DNA of 64,000 nt from NCBI GenBank assembly GCA_036927565.1, contig JAYESD010000005.1:149991196-150055195 (forward strand), read 5' to 3'. Under the pieces are notes generated by a model. It was not told the DNA's origin and searched no databases. It saw only the letters and a program-made list of their open reading frames with translations. This document shows positions 11,022 to 22,529 of the stretch, one piece after another. This DNA is from Tuctoria greenei (taxonomy: Eukaryota > Streptophyta > Magnoliopsida > Poales > Poaceae). Made by a program: the position numbers and the translations under genes. The stretch's first letter is position 1. Every line of letters begins with the position of its first letter.

Positions 11022-13669
11022 TTTGAGACCTATGTTTGATGAATACATTAGCATTTATATTTAAAATGAGTGTCTCAATGCAATGTTTTGAATAGACTTG
11101 AGAAATCCACTTCGGAGTGTTTGAACTTTTCTCTTTATAATGCATAGTGGCTATTTGGACTGTTCGAACTTTCTACATACTGAAATAATCATGGGGTTGC
11201 TATGTTTTTTGCTTGCAATATTTCAACTTGCTTTTTGGCTTATGAGAAGTATTCTTAGTATTCTTTTACTAAGGTTTTGATGTTTTTTGCTGATCATATT
11301 GGACATTATCTTTCTATATTTGCAACATGCTCATGTGAGGTGCTCACATAAGATGTGGTTATCAGACTAATGTGAGTCAAGTCTCGGACTTGTGCTCAGG
11401 AAAAGTTATTTGCTAGTTCATGTGCAGGTGCTGCTTGAGGTCAAGATATGGCTGGTGATGGTGATCCATTGAACTAGTCTTGGGTAGAAGATGAGGCTCA
11501 ACAACCATGTTCAGGAGGAATTGTGGTTGAGTTGATCGAGAGGTCACACAACATGTTTGAGTCAAGAACAATACATATGAAGGTATCGTGGACATTGTTG
11601 AAAGTTGTTTGCATGTGTTCAAGGGGTTAATGAACATGGAAATATGGTTCCAAGATGTCATGAAGAGATATGGACGTGAATAAATGGTCGGGGAGTTCCA
11701 ACCAGGTGGATTATGCCTCAGTTTGCGGCTGAGGTGGTTATGGTTCGTTGATGGAAGGTTTTTGAGTTGGTTAGGGTTAGATTTCATGTTGGTAATTAAG
11801 TTGAGTTGTTTTAGGAATGTGTGGGACATTCCTTGATAAGAGGATGAGTCCTGGTCTTCCGAAAGGTAATGGATAAGTCGATTGATGGAGATCTCGACGT
11901 TGATGATCTGAAGCTCTCGGATACAACACGAACAGCCCCTGCAATCACTACAGCACTGATCCGTTCGTTATCAATCTTGCTTCAAACGCTTGACCTCGCC
12001 AAGATGGCTAATCCCTGCAAGTGCAACCGAGAACACAAGCAAGGACATAGAAGAAGCAATCTGAAATCGCTGAATTGGGGTTTCACAAACCGATAAACGA
12101 CGATATTATTGATCTAAACAAAAAACAATTGTTTATGGCGGCCACCATGGAGTATATATAAGTGGGAGGACGTCTAATGAGGTGTTGGCGTCGTGGCCCA
12201 ATAGCCCAATACTGTGGTGCATCACCTTGATAAATTCTAAACTCGATTTTGTTTTAGTGATTCCGGTCGACTCCAAAAGAATTTTGACAAAGGACCAGCG
12301 GCACTATAAAGGTTATCCTCTCCTCTTTCCGTCCATATGTAGAACGTCCAAAACGGAGATCGTATGCGTCCTCGACGTCAGTTTTTGTGTGAGCTGCTCC
12401 TGGACTCTGAGTTGGATACGATTTTAAGTTAAGCTCGGTTTCCATCTTCTTTGAACGTATTCTCAGTTCCATCATGTCCCTAAGACTTTTTGCAAGTACT
12501 CCTTGAACCTCTCCATGGATCCTAATCACAATTAGATTATTAGATAGCAATCTATGCTTAAAAACATGTAAGGAGATATATAAGAATCAGCTCACCTCTG
12601 AAATTAATTGTTGTGAGTGAACTCTATTGATTGCATCTTGTATGTTCAATGGAGTATTTTTTGTATCCATAGAAGTGATATTCTTATCATCCTCCCCTTC
12701 TTGAATCGGAGTCGTCCTTGACTCAAGTTCATCTTCTCTCACGTGTTTGTCCAAATGTGCAACGCTATCAAATCTTCTTATATGCATGAAAGGAGGAGGC
12801 CAAGGTGGTCGATGACATAGTGCACCATCTCGACCTTGTCCATCAAACAAGAGCGCACATTCACTTGAGCAAGGATCCTAAACAGATAAACATTGTGCCA
12901 TGTTTGTAGGTGCAATGATAATGTGCATGACCTCGTCATTCCTAAGGTGTTTATAAGTTTTTAGCTTGCTTCTATCTACGTATGGAAGAGTCTTGAGCAG
13001 ATATAGAAAGTTTCATTTGAAACTTATTAGGATTAGAGAGTCCTGATTGGATTGGAGTTTCCTTAGGGCTGGTTATATAAGCAAGGGAGGCCAGAGCTCG
13101 TGAGTACATAACTTGGACTGTTCCTCTTGTGTTTTGATAAAATTCGTAGTTTAGATGAGTTTTTGTTCCTTATTCTTCCGACTTGTTTTTGGCACTCATC
13201 GAGTTTCTGGTCAGCCAGACGTTGCATCTCTGTTCCAATCATAACTCGTGTTTTACTTATCCAAATGACGTGATTATTTTTGTGTTGTCTTCACAACTTG
13301 ATGATCTATCATCTATGAAAATTCCATGGACATTGGACTTGTGGTTTTTGAGTTACACGATTTTCTTTGCAGCATTACAGATCTGATTTCAACTCGCGTA
13401 GGACAGATTGACCTTTGCTCAATCTTTTGATCATAACTTGAGTTTTTTTTTGACGAATTATTGCCATTCTTATTTTCCTGTCTTCGTGACTTGATTTTCT
13501 ATAATATATACTGGTTTTTTCAAGATTGAACATATCTAGAACGGTCGCATACACGGTTTATTTATCAGATTGTTTTTTTGCCGAGAGATTTTCGTTGCTT
13601 CCGCTGAAAAAGCTTTAATCTACCATTAACCCCTCTCTTGTAGATTTTTCCGTGCTCTTTGATCCTACT
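11022..13669 (+). repeat. copia-1 3' LTR, interrupted
   Basis: The LTR starts next to the purine tract and ends at 'gatcctac' near 13668. Removing the 1,105-bp insert at 11834-12938 gives about 1.54 kb, close to the 1.7-kb copy at 15950-17656. A TATATAAG-like box lies near 13073-13082 and a polyadenylation-like block near 13138. Confidence 0.8.
11834..12938 (-). mobile_element. CRM-B fragment: one LTR plus pol tail
   Basis: The insert is flanked by the 5-bp duplication TTCCT (11829-11833, 12939-12943), and the empty site is visible in the LTR copy near 16910. It holds an LTR of the CRM-B family (11834-12689), a polypurine tract (12690-12703) and about 180 bp of the pol 3' end. The minus frame there reads DGQGRDGALCHRPPWPPP then ELESRTTPIQEGEDD, running into the LTR. 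No second LTR, primer site or other genes remain; the last about 50 bp are unassigned but end in CA. Confidence 0.8.
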
Positions 13670-13965
13670 ATTCAGAACTATAACTGAACTAATAATGAGT
13701 ATATGTACTGGTTCATAACTAGAACCATACAAATAATGAGTATTGTACCGGTTCACAACTAAAACCGTTACAAAAGTTCTACATAGATATCAGTACCGAT
13801 TTCAGTTAAAACGTGTACTATAATTGCTTTCTGCACCGGTTCTTCAGGTCTCAATGATTGATGCCTTCATAGCGGTTAAGAACTGGGACTGATAATCGTG
13901 TTTGACTGGTTCTAGTTTAACTAGTTCTGACAGGGCAACACGAAATGTCTTTTTCTGTTGTAGTG
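13670..13965. mobile_element. Remnant terminus of a CACTA-like element
   Basis: The right end reads 'cttttttctgttgtagtg'-like sequence finishing at 13965; its complement is a CACTAC-type CACTA terminus. The preceding 290 bp carry repeated ACCGGTTC/GAACC-type motifs, like subterminal repeats. No transposase remains, and the left part seems cut by the neighbouring LTR. Confidence 0.55.
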
Positions 13966-14127
13966 TATATTTTTAACGCACTAATATATATTTTATTTTT
14001 ATGGGTGAAAAAGAATATTGCTACACTAAAACGTTTATACAATTATATTTATCTGTCCTTGCATTGCAAATACCTTTGGCAGTGCTAACGTTAATGGTAT
14101 CATTCTAAAAATCAGAAAGTTCCCATC

Positions 14128-14137
14128 CTATATATTG
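14128..14137 (+). promoter_or_regulatory. TATA-like box upstream of the defensin-like gene
   Basis: TATATATTG about 75 bp upstream of the ATG at 14210, a reasonable spacing for a plant TATA box. This is assigned by position only. Confidence 0.4.
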
Positions 14138-14209
14138 TTCATTTTCTATTCTATGAGCTATTCTTCGTTTGTCACAGATAGTCACGATATCGTAGAGATA
14201 GTCATCAAG

Positions 14210-14605
14210 ATGACCGGAGCCCAAATGCTTCTTTTGACAACCCTTGCACTTGTGGTGCTATCCTCAGCTGGTACGTCGCTACCTTTTACTACAAGCTAAA
14301 TTATGATGTTGACCCCGCTTTTTGTTGACATATGCACAGATACAGCAGCAGCCTCCGCTGAATATGGCACGGAAACCTCATCCCAAAACTGTAGTTCGGT
14401 AGTTCTTAGGTTGGGAAAGGAGTGTAATCCCGGTAAATGCATGAGAGACTGCTAGGGCTTGGGAGGTAAACATGGCACATGCATCCCTGGGCCGGCATAC
14501 AACTGTCTGTTTTGTGGGCCCCCCCCAAGGTTCCGCCACTGCACCTACAGTAGGTTGACTTTGATTTTGTGCTATTATACATCTGGTGAATTAGGAATAA
14601 TTGAG
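14210..14605 (+). pseudogene. Defensin-like cysteine-rich peptide, in-frame stop
   Basis: Exon 1 (14210-14270) encodes a signal peptide (MTGAQMLLLTTLALVVLSSA). A 69-bp intron with GT...AG ends (14271-14339) splits the codon after it. Exon 2 encodes the mature part with Cys spacing C-x11-C-x4-C-x3-C (KECNPGKCMRDC), then a TAG at 14453-14455, then four more Cys in the same frame (GTCIPGPAYNCLFC ... HC). The intron right after the signal peptide and the eight cysteines fit the secreted defensin-like family, which includes antimicrobial and pollen/seed signalling peptides. The exact role is unknown. A run of eight C at 14519-14526 follows. The TAG makes it a probable pseudogene, or a four-Cys truncated peptide. 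It is the only host-like gene seen. Confidence 0.65.
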
Positions 14606-15095
14606 AAGTGTTGAGGCAACTTCAGTTACTGAAAAGATGATATGTGGAAGAGGACGTCAATTGTGCTAGCTTCTACCCATGGAAGAGCATGCAACACAAA
14701 GAATAAGGAAACTAAATTTAATTTTATAATTTTTTCAGCTGTTTATGTGAAATCAGAATCAACTTTTAACATGACAACAAGTTACCGCTGTCTTTGTGGA
14801 CAGCTACAACAAAAATATCCTGACTCCTCCATAGCCGGTTTTATTAATATTTTGTGTAAGATAAAATACAATGTGCCAATGCAGCATGCATCATGAGAAC
14901 TGATATATTGAAATCAGGTCAACATGGATGCACACAACCCAAAAAACAAAAAAAGTACATTATCAAACCGGACATGAGCATTTGTGTTTAAAATTACCAT
15001 CTTCGTTGTCATGTAGACCTCTCCCACTGTTGCAATCGACCGCTTCCGGTCACATCATGGTAATTAGGAAAGTCAAACACATTGCCGATATGATA
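14606..15095. other. No recognisable feature
   Basis: AT-rich DNA between the defensin-like locus and the CACTA-3 terminus. Short open frames exist but show no family resemblance, and no repeats stand out. Confidence 0.6.
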
Positions 15096-15109
15096 AACTA
15101 CAGAAATCA

Positions 15110-15650
15110 TGATAATAGACGACGGCCGAAAACCGTTGTTTATAAGGACTTTATCGTCGTCTACATGTTCTAGACGACGGTATAACCTTATAAATGACAG
15201 TTTTCGGCCATCTACGATTATTTGTCATCTATAACCTTATAGACGATGGCTACCATCATCAATTATCTAATTGACGACGGCCGGATTCTCGTCAATAAGT
15301 TAGCACTGTCCATGTGGCAGCTTGGAGACCTTATAGACGATGGTCAGCAAAACAGTTGTCTAAAGGACACTTATAGACAACGGCCGGATCCTCGTCAATA
15401 AGTTACCACCGTCCCCATGGCAGCTTGGAGACTTTATAGACGATGGTCAGCAGAACAGTCGTCTAAAGGACACTTATAGACGACGGCCGCAGAGAAATCA
15501 TCATCTATAAGGACATTTATAGATGACGGCTGTGGAGAAACAGTCGTCTATAAGGACACTTATAGATGATGGTTTTACTGTCTCTGTCATCTCTAAGGGT
15601 CCTTAATTATAGACGACGGCCATAATAAAACAGCCGTCTATAAGGTTTGC
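15110..15650. repeat. Subterminal repeats of CACTA-3 (TAGACGACGG)
   Basis: More than a dozen direct and inverted copies of a unit containing TATAGACGACGGC/GCCGTCTATAAG with small changes. Such arrays in CACTA elements are the binding sites of the TNPA-type protein. Two longer units around 15280-15370 and 15370-15450 are themselves near duplicates (each with 'gtggcagcttggagac' or a close variant). Confidence 0.85.
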
Positions 15651-15917
15651 TTTTTTTTTAAAAAAAATAACAGACATTACACAGGCTATCACAACAGAAA
15701 ACATATATTACATAAAACATCAGGTTCAGTCACAACAGTTCAAGCCAAATCCATTAAACGGTTACATCAGGCACAAAGCCAAATCCATTAAACAGATAAA
15801 ACCAAATGGTGTCGCATGTCTTCAGCGTGCTTCATATTGAACAACTGCCAAAATAAGAGGGGCAATTCATTAGAAAGTAATGGCAACACAATGCGGCAAT
15901 AATAATGTCATAACAAT
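15651..15917. other. AT-rich spacer of CACTA-3
   Basis: It begins with a T/A homopolymer stretch. It holds a short direct repeat (agccaaatccattaaac, near 15752 and 15778) and no gene. It is probably the 3' region of the CACTA-3 gene, separated from it by the copia insertion. Confidence 0.5.
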
Positions 15918-17656
15918 AATGTTGCCAATGCATTAATCAAGGGGGAGATTGTGAGACCTATGTGTGCAGAATACATTGGCTTTGATAATAAAAGTTTTGA
16001 ATGATGCCATAACATCATTTTAGCAAGGTCCGACTTTAGCTCCGACATGTCTTTGTTAGCTCCGGCATGTCTTTGATAGCTCCAACATGTTAAGCTCCGA
16101 TATGTTTTTGCTAGGTCCGACTTATGTTGGTAGCTTCGACATGTTTTTCTAGCTCTGGCGCTAGGTTGTACTAGCTTTGGTAAGCTCCATCGCTAGGTTG
16201 TACTAGCTTTGGTAAGCTCCTGCTCAAGCTCCGGTTAGTTTTGGCAAGATTCGGAGTTTGATCGCAATGTTCCTGTTTTTACTGTGAAATGTTTTGAACT
16301 TGCTTTGCATTGTTTGGAAAGATTGCTTAGTATTCATTTGCTAAGTTTTTGGTGCGTTTTGGTTGATATGGCTGATATCGTTTTACTGTGGTTTTGCAAC
16401 ATGCTTATGTGAGGTGCTCATGTAAGGTGTTGTGTTGGAAACTAATATGTGTCAAGTCACGGGCTTGGGCTTGTAAGGATTGGTTGTTTGTTCATGTGCA
16501 AGTGTTGCTTGAGTTCAAGACATGGCTGGTGACAGGATCCATCGAACTAGTCTCAGAGAGAAGATGAGGTTCAACAACCAAGTTCGGTAGGAATTGTGGT
16601 TGAGTTGATCGGGAGGTTGTGTAGCATGTTTGAATCAAGAACAATGCATATGAAGGTATCGTGGATGTCGTTGGAAGATGTTTGCACGTGTGCAAGGAGT
16701 GCATGGACGTGGCTACATGGTTCCGAGACGCAATGAAGAGATGTGGATGTAAAGAATTGGTCGGAAAGGTCCAATCGATTAGGTTATGGACTCAAGCTGC
16801 GGTTGAGTCGGGTTTGGCTCAAATATGGAAAGTTTTGAGTTGGTTATGATAGGATTTCATGTGGGTCACGATTTTGAGTTGGTTTATGAATGTGGGATAC
16901 ATTCCTAAGGTGTTTGGAAGTCTTAGGATTGCTTCTATCTGCGTGTAGAAGAGTCCTAAGCAGTTATGGAATGTTTCGATTTGTGATTTGAGTAGGATTA
17001 GAGTCCTAGTTGAGATTGGGTTGGCCTAAGGGCTGGTTATATAAGCAAGGGAGGCCAGAGCTCGTGGTGCACGACTTTGGGGCTGTTCCTCTTGTGTTCT
17101 ATTGAATAAAATTCGTAGTTGAAATGAACTTTTGTGCCTTGATCGTCCGACTTTTTCCAGACAAGTTTTTCTCGTCGAGTTTTCTGCACAGCACTACCTT
17201 TATTCGGTGCTTTTATCATAACTCGAGTTTTATAGATCCAATTGACGTTATTCTTTTTGGGTTGTCTTCACAACTTGATTATATATCATCTATCAAAATA
17301 TCACAGTCATTGGATTTGTGTTTTCTAATCTACACGAGTTACTTTGCAGCATTCCAGAGCTGTTTTTCTCAGGTAGGATAGATTGACCTTTGTTCGATCT
17401 TTCAAGCGTAACTTGAGTTTCGCTCGACGGATTTGAGTTATTCTTATTGTGTCGTTTTTGCGACTTGATTATATCTGATATCTATCACTTGTGTCACAAT
17501 GAAACACGTTTAGATTAGTCTCACACACGATTTCTTTAACAGATCGTTTTTCTGCGGAAGGGGTTAGGATTTAATTGTTTCTGTTGCGTAAGATTTTTTA
17601 ATCTACCATTTACCCCCCCCCCTCTAGTAGATTTTCACGTGCTCTTCGATCCTACA
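15918..17656 (+). mobile_element. 5'-truncated copia copy: polypurine tract and 3' LTR
   Basis: About 30 bp of internal sequence and the purine tract aagggggagat are followed by an LTR from TGTGAGACC (15950) to GATCCTACA (17656), the same family as copia-1. A TATATAAG box lies near 17039-17045 and AATAAA near 17105. Within the LTR, 16030-16235 holds repeats absent from copia-1: a 'gctccgacatgtctttg' unit several times, and a roughly 30-bp 'cgctaggttgtactagc' unit twice. No target duplication is evident. Confidence 0.8.
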
Positions 17657-17849
17657 TATACCGTATGCAGTACTACCTGCTATTATTTATAATTTCTAGG
17701 TCAATTCAACATTATCACAGAAGTCAACAATATAATCACAGAAGTAAACAATATAATCATGAAGTCATCTCACAGAAGTCAACTTCACTCAAACAATATA
17801 CATATGTACAAGTTACACAAACAAGTCATCTAATAGTTTACAAGTTTCA

Positions 17850-20800
17850 CTAGAAACTGTTTCTATTGTCATAGTCGCAAAGTTCTGGCATATCAGCTAT
17901 TACACAATCCTCATCAAAGAACACCCCTCTTTTATGCAAAATTTTGCGACGCATGAATTGACACAGGTTACCGGCAATATTGTCGGCTCCTCCGCTTGGA
18001 GTACTTCTACAAACTGGCCATTCTCGGTTCACATTATTCGTGTGCTGCAATGAAACATATGACAAGCTTTAGAATGTGTTGATTTGAACAATGTCAAAAT
18101 ATAGATCAAAGTGAGTATACATGAATTTATTTGGTATTTTTGGAGCAGTTTTATTATGAGCAATTGAATTTCGAAGTTGGAATCAAAATATGAAAATAAT
18201 GTTTCTGGTATTATTGAATTGCAAAGAATATAAGTATTAAAATACGCTAGTTACAATGAAAATGAAACTCAAAAGTATGAAAATAAGATATCGACATTAA
18301 GGATAACTTACATCCTCACGATTCACTTTATATTTGCTGGCGGTCCGAAAATGCTCGCATACATAATGCTCGCATAAGACACTCCCAACAGGCTGCTTTG
18401 GACAAGGATAATATTTTCTAATGTGCAATGCATTCATATTAGGAGGTCTCTTACTGCCAAGTCGTTCCTTGTAAAACCGCCAAGCGTTGTAACATAAGAA
18501 ATGTCATATAAAACTTGTTAACACATTCTAAATGTGTGTGAATTAAAAGTATCGAATAAATGTACAGTTTCAAAATGGACAAAAAATTTTTGTAACGACC
18601 TGGTGGATAATCAGCTGAGTCAAAGGCTGTTGCCAAACCCTGCGTTGGCTTGATAAAGATCATTATGTAGCGTTTACTGCACACATACAAACCAAGTGTT
18701 ATGTTAGCAATTAGCATTAATTGCTATTACAATGTCATGTGTCGAACATACTCAAAGTGGTACAGAGCCATTATGAGGTCCTTGCCATCTCTGACAAAGT
18801 TAAACATGGAACGTCCTATGTAAGCTGCAACTTCAGTACTTTTATCCTTCTTTTGTTTTGCGAATTATTTACCAAACTCTTTTTTTTTCATGTGCTTGTA
18901 CTGTTCTGAGTCTCAATCCACCTTAATGTCGAATAGCGTCCTTGCAATCTGTGTAGGGTCAAGGATACCTGTCTTGCATTTCATCTTTTTATTATCCATG
19001 TATTGCATTCTATTGAAGAAGTGCATAATTGTTATAATCTCATGAAATGTGTATGGGTGTAGTAAGAAAAGCAAATACAAAATACTAGAGGCACTTAAAA
19101 GTGCTAGACAAGAAGCAGGTTGATTTTGAGCATGCCCCGATGGAAAAGGATATGTAGATCATCAAAGAAAAGGGCTCGTTTTTTTGCTTCAGTGCTCCAG
19201 AATGCTTCTTATGGAAAACGAATGTGACGTAAATAAGTTCATATTTTGTGCTAGTAGTAATGTACCACTCGTTCAAACTTTTGAGCGAGAGAGTTTGTTT
19301 GCTAAGTTGTATTGATGTCATGAACGGCTTTCCATTCTCATATTTAGGAGGAACATCTTCAAGCTTGTATATTGGAACTTCGGGTTTAACTAAAGCAGTC
19401 CGCAAATTATACATGACACCATCTTCTTCCCACTCCTCAATATCTTCTAATGCTAGCTCATGTGAAGAACGAGATGCACTCGATTTTCTAATATTTTCCT
19501 TCATATATTTCAAATATTTTGACACTTCTTTAGAAGGTTTCTAATTTTCGTATGAGCTAACTTTTATAGGCACTAATGACCGTGGAGTATTTGTCGAAAG
19601 TTGGACACTGGCTTGTTGTTGAACCTGTTGTTCAACTGATTGCTCTTTACTACAAGTAGATTGCTCTAGTACTACTTCAGCTTGTTGCTCAACTGGTTGC
19701 TCTTTACTAACAACAGCTTGCTCTGGTACTGCTTCAAGCTATTGTTCAACAGGTTGCTCTTGGTTATCTTTACTGGCAAGGTTACTATCATCCTTGCTGA
19801 GACATAGCGGGAGTGGATCTTCTCTGATTGGGAGTGGATCTTACTAGACTTTAAGATGCGACGGGGCTAGAAATCGGCTCATCGTCCAATACGATATCAC
19901 GTAGTTGCTAAAGGGTTAATTAGTTGACAGCCTGCCCCAGTGTCATGATCCCATCATGTGTGATGTTGTCTCTTTCGTAATCTTCTAATCGTTATCAATG
20001 ATCTGAAGAACTTGCACCACAACATAATACAACAGATGTGAATTGCCGTTGAAGTCACGATCAGGCTTTGCCAGAGTAGTGGCAACCCGTTTGGTTTTGT
20101 TCCCTGCTTTGCCGATCGGGAGAAGAAGATGACAGGATCTATCATTAACAATATCATCAACAACGAACTTATGGGTTGACCCTGAACCTGGCACAGAACC
20201 TACGCTGCAAGGATACGCAATTGGAGATACCAAATGCTCCTTTGCACAGGAACCATCGTTGTACTCGGTGCCACTAATTGTCCCGATTGTCTATGTCCTT
20301 CCATTATTGTTTGGACACTTTCCTAAACCTTTTGAGCAATCATTTCATCGAGTGTTTTCTTGAACTTCTCACGTCTTCTATGTGTCTCTTTATCTTTTGG
20401 GAAACCATCTAGCCAAGACATCTGAGAAGGATTGCTCGAACCCATCCACTGTGTTCATGGTTTGTTAGGATAGCAGTAAGTTGGTCATTCTCCCTCTTCG
20501 GCTTGAAGAGACCCTTCTGTTGCTTTACAATTACTTCTTTCATTTTTTTCTCCACTTCGTTCACATAGTCGGGCTTTTCAAGTTTGCCCTCGCTGGTCAA
20601 ACCTGACCGAGCAAAGACCAACTGTTGAGTTCTCTCATCTCAGCCTTCTGACATGTGTGGATTGCCCTTACTGGTAATTTTCTCTAATATCTTATTCCAT
20701 TTCTAAACATTGGGACATATTTGGTAGACCCCAAGCGATGATGGTATTTTTTTTGCAAGATCTGACCTAGTTGCACTTATAGCTTTAGCATTAGGTGTGG

Positions 20801-21614
20801 TCTCTTGATGAACAAATTCTTGCCACTGAGCTTGTGTGATTTTTCCCATCTTCCTCGGGCTAGGGACCTTATCGGCCTTAACTTAAGCATTCCTTTCACT
20901 CTTCCAGCCACGAAACTTCTTGTCGCAAGAGACCAATGTTGCTTTCTTTACAGCTTCTTTTGTGCCATTCGGGAACTTGAATTGTTTCTTCATCCTCTCC
21001 CACAACTCATGCTTGTTCTCCTCATGTAATTTTCTCCAATTCTCGGTTGTAATCGGCACGAGCTCTCTAACAAGACAACCGCATGCATTTTGGTACTTTG
21101 TAAGTGAATCCAGTGATTCTTGGAGAAGCCCACCTGGACCGACCCTTATTATGTACATGATGCGGTTCAATGGACCCTTATTGGGACCTCGTTTCCCTTG
21201 TTTTCGCTTGAGTGAACCTAAGGATTCAAACAATTGAAGAGCCTTCTGCAGTTTTAGGAGCCTATGTCAACTCGTAGTCTTCGCGATTAATCTAGGTAGA
21301 AAAATAATTATAATACTTCGTATACTTGACAACAAACATTAACTTGAACTACTAAAGTTAAGATTCGTGATCCATACCTCGTCGGCATGATCATATTCTG
21401 GGTTGAGATCCTCTGAAGTCTTTTTAATTTTTATATTCGGAAAAGGATCCGATGCACTGTGAAAAGAGCCTGAACTGCTGGAGTCACTAAACTCCATATT
21501 GTCTTCTTTATTGTTACTACCATCAACAGTCTTCTTAGGGCATTCCATGCTAGAACTAATAAGACAAAAAATATGTCTCACTTCAATGAAAGCTAAAAAA
21601 ACAAATGCTCTCAA
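17850..21614 (-). pseudogene. CACTA-3 Transposase_24-like / Ulp1 C48 protease gene
   Basis: Reading leftward, 21233-20883 encodes RGPNKGPLNRI and an ENKHELWERMKKQFKFP segment. 20621-20330 encodes a degenerate HSGWVRA / FPKDKETHRRR-type block. 20240-19985 carries CHLLLPIGKAG, and 19770-19590 encodes EQPVEQ-type Gln-rich repeats. 19525-19085 has PPKYENGKPFM and LNEWYI. The C-terminal part is spliced: IFIKPTQGLATAFDSADYPP (18680-18600), CPKQPVGSVLCEHYVCE (near 18400) and the tail to 17850. The last segments match Ulp1-like cysteine proteases carried by plant transposons, with the candidate catalytic Cys in VLCEHYVC. Many frameshifts and stops make it inactive. Exon borders are approximate. Confidence 0.7.
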
Positions 21615-22228
21615 AATCCTGAATTTCTCTAAAAGGTGGAAGAGGTCTGGTCTGAGCTAACCAGTGATAGAGAGGCTTTGAGTAGATTCATGTTCAAAGT
21701 AAGAAAAATTAAAAAATTCTTTAACAGTTGGGATTATAATCAAGCAGGTCATGATTTTTATGAAGGGAAGCTGGATATCAAAAGGTTGAAATATATACAG
21801 ACCAATATGCCTCCTAAACTGTATTGTTAAATGGTTTACAAAGATATTAGCTCTAAGAATAGAGAAAGTGGCACATAAAATAATTCAGAAGGTTTAATCT
21901 GCATTCTAGGGTCGCATGAATGGCATACTCACAAGGTTCAATCTGCAGATACCCAATATAAATATAATGAATGGCATATTAACTTTACATGAAGCATTAT
22001 AATGATTGGCATATTAACTCTACATTTTTCTTAATTATATCAATATGCTTTTTATGGCATATATCCTATGGAACATTATAACACTGGAATTGAACCGTGT
22101 ATAGCTAGTTTTTTAGTTGTGAAGTATACATTTTCATTCAATTACAATACTTTACTTTAACCGAGAAAACTAATAACTGCAAACATATAAATTAAAATAG
22201 ATGCATCTAACCTGTAATGTCGTAGATA
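21615..22228. other. AT-rich region upstream of the CACTA-3 gene
   Basis: No convincing gene. A 64-codon plus-strand frame (21636-21830) faintly resembles the region upstream of LINE reverse transcriptases, but is too short to call. The rest is AT-rich, with short repeats of 'gaatggcata' around 21915-22010. Confidence 0.5.
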
Positions 22229-22254
22229 CACTTCAGGAAACGCGAATACTAATG

Positions 22255-22525
22255 TCAGACATATTAACTTTCGTCGGCTAGCTAACGAAAGTTATATAAC
22301 TTACGTCGGTTAGTAGAAACCGACGTAAGTTACTTTACTTTCATCGGCGGCCGATGTAAGTTATATGTACGACAACACTAAATGAACACTTACGTCGGCC
22401 GAGACCCGCGGCCGACGTAAATAAGTCGGCTGACGTAATTAAGGCGTAACTTATGTCGGCCTCCAGCATGGCCGATGTAAGTAAAAAGGCCGACATAATT
22501 AGATTAATTTAGTCGACGTAAGTTA
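22255..22525. repeat. Subterminal repeats of CACTA-1 (TTACGTCGGC)
   Basis: About a dozen direct and inverted copies of ACTTACGTCGGC/GCCGACGTAAGT with drift. The arrangement matches the GCGACGGC array of CACTA-2 but the motif differs. Confidence 0.85.
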
Positions 22526-22529
22526 CAAA

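Larger units (their letters stand above)
1..13669 (+). mobile_element. Ty1/copia element 'copia-1', internally deleted and nested
   Basis: Plus-strand Ty1/copia retrotransposon. It consists of a partial 5' LTR (to about 945), a pol remnant (RT and RNase H only), a long 3' non-coding tail, a purine-rich tract at 11011-11021 and a 3' LTR (11022-13669). Gag, protease and integrase are missing: LTR sequence runs straight into the RT domain, so an internal deletion joined U5-proximal DNA to RT. Two later insertions interrupt it, a complete CRM-clade gypsy element (1697-9220) and a CRM-B fragment (11834-12938). The LTR family recurs at 15950-17656. The left terminus lies at or before the window edge, so its target duplication cannot be checked. 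Confidence 0.85.
15096..22228 (-). mobile_element. CACTA-3, degenerate CACTA element with Ulp1-like gene
   Basis: The left end reads AACTACAGAAATC (first base changed from the expected CACTACAGAAA) at 15096, followed by a dense subterminal repeat block. The gene on the minus strand (17850-21614) matches the Transposase_24/Ulp1-protease proteins of plant CACTA-type elements. It is interrupted by a copia 3' end (15918-17656). No right terminus was found; CACTA-1 begins at 22229, so the remainder may lie beyond the CACTA-1 insertion. Confidence 0.7.

Noticed and set aside
10948..11145. Short minus-strand frame near the copia-1 3' LTR
   Set aside because: It crosses the tail/LTR border and has no homology.
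21636..21830. Possible LINE fragment
   Set aside because: Only a weak resemblance to a region upstream of LINE RT; too short and no RT or poly-A tail nearby.
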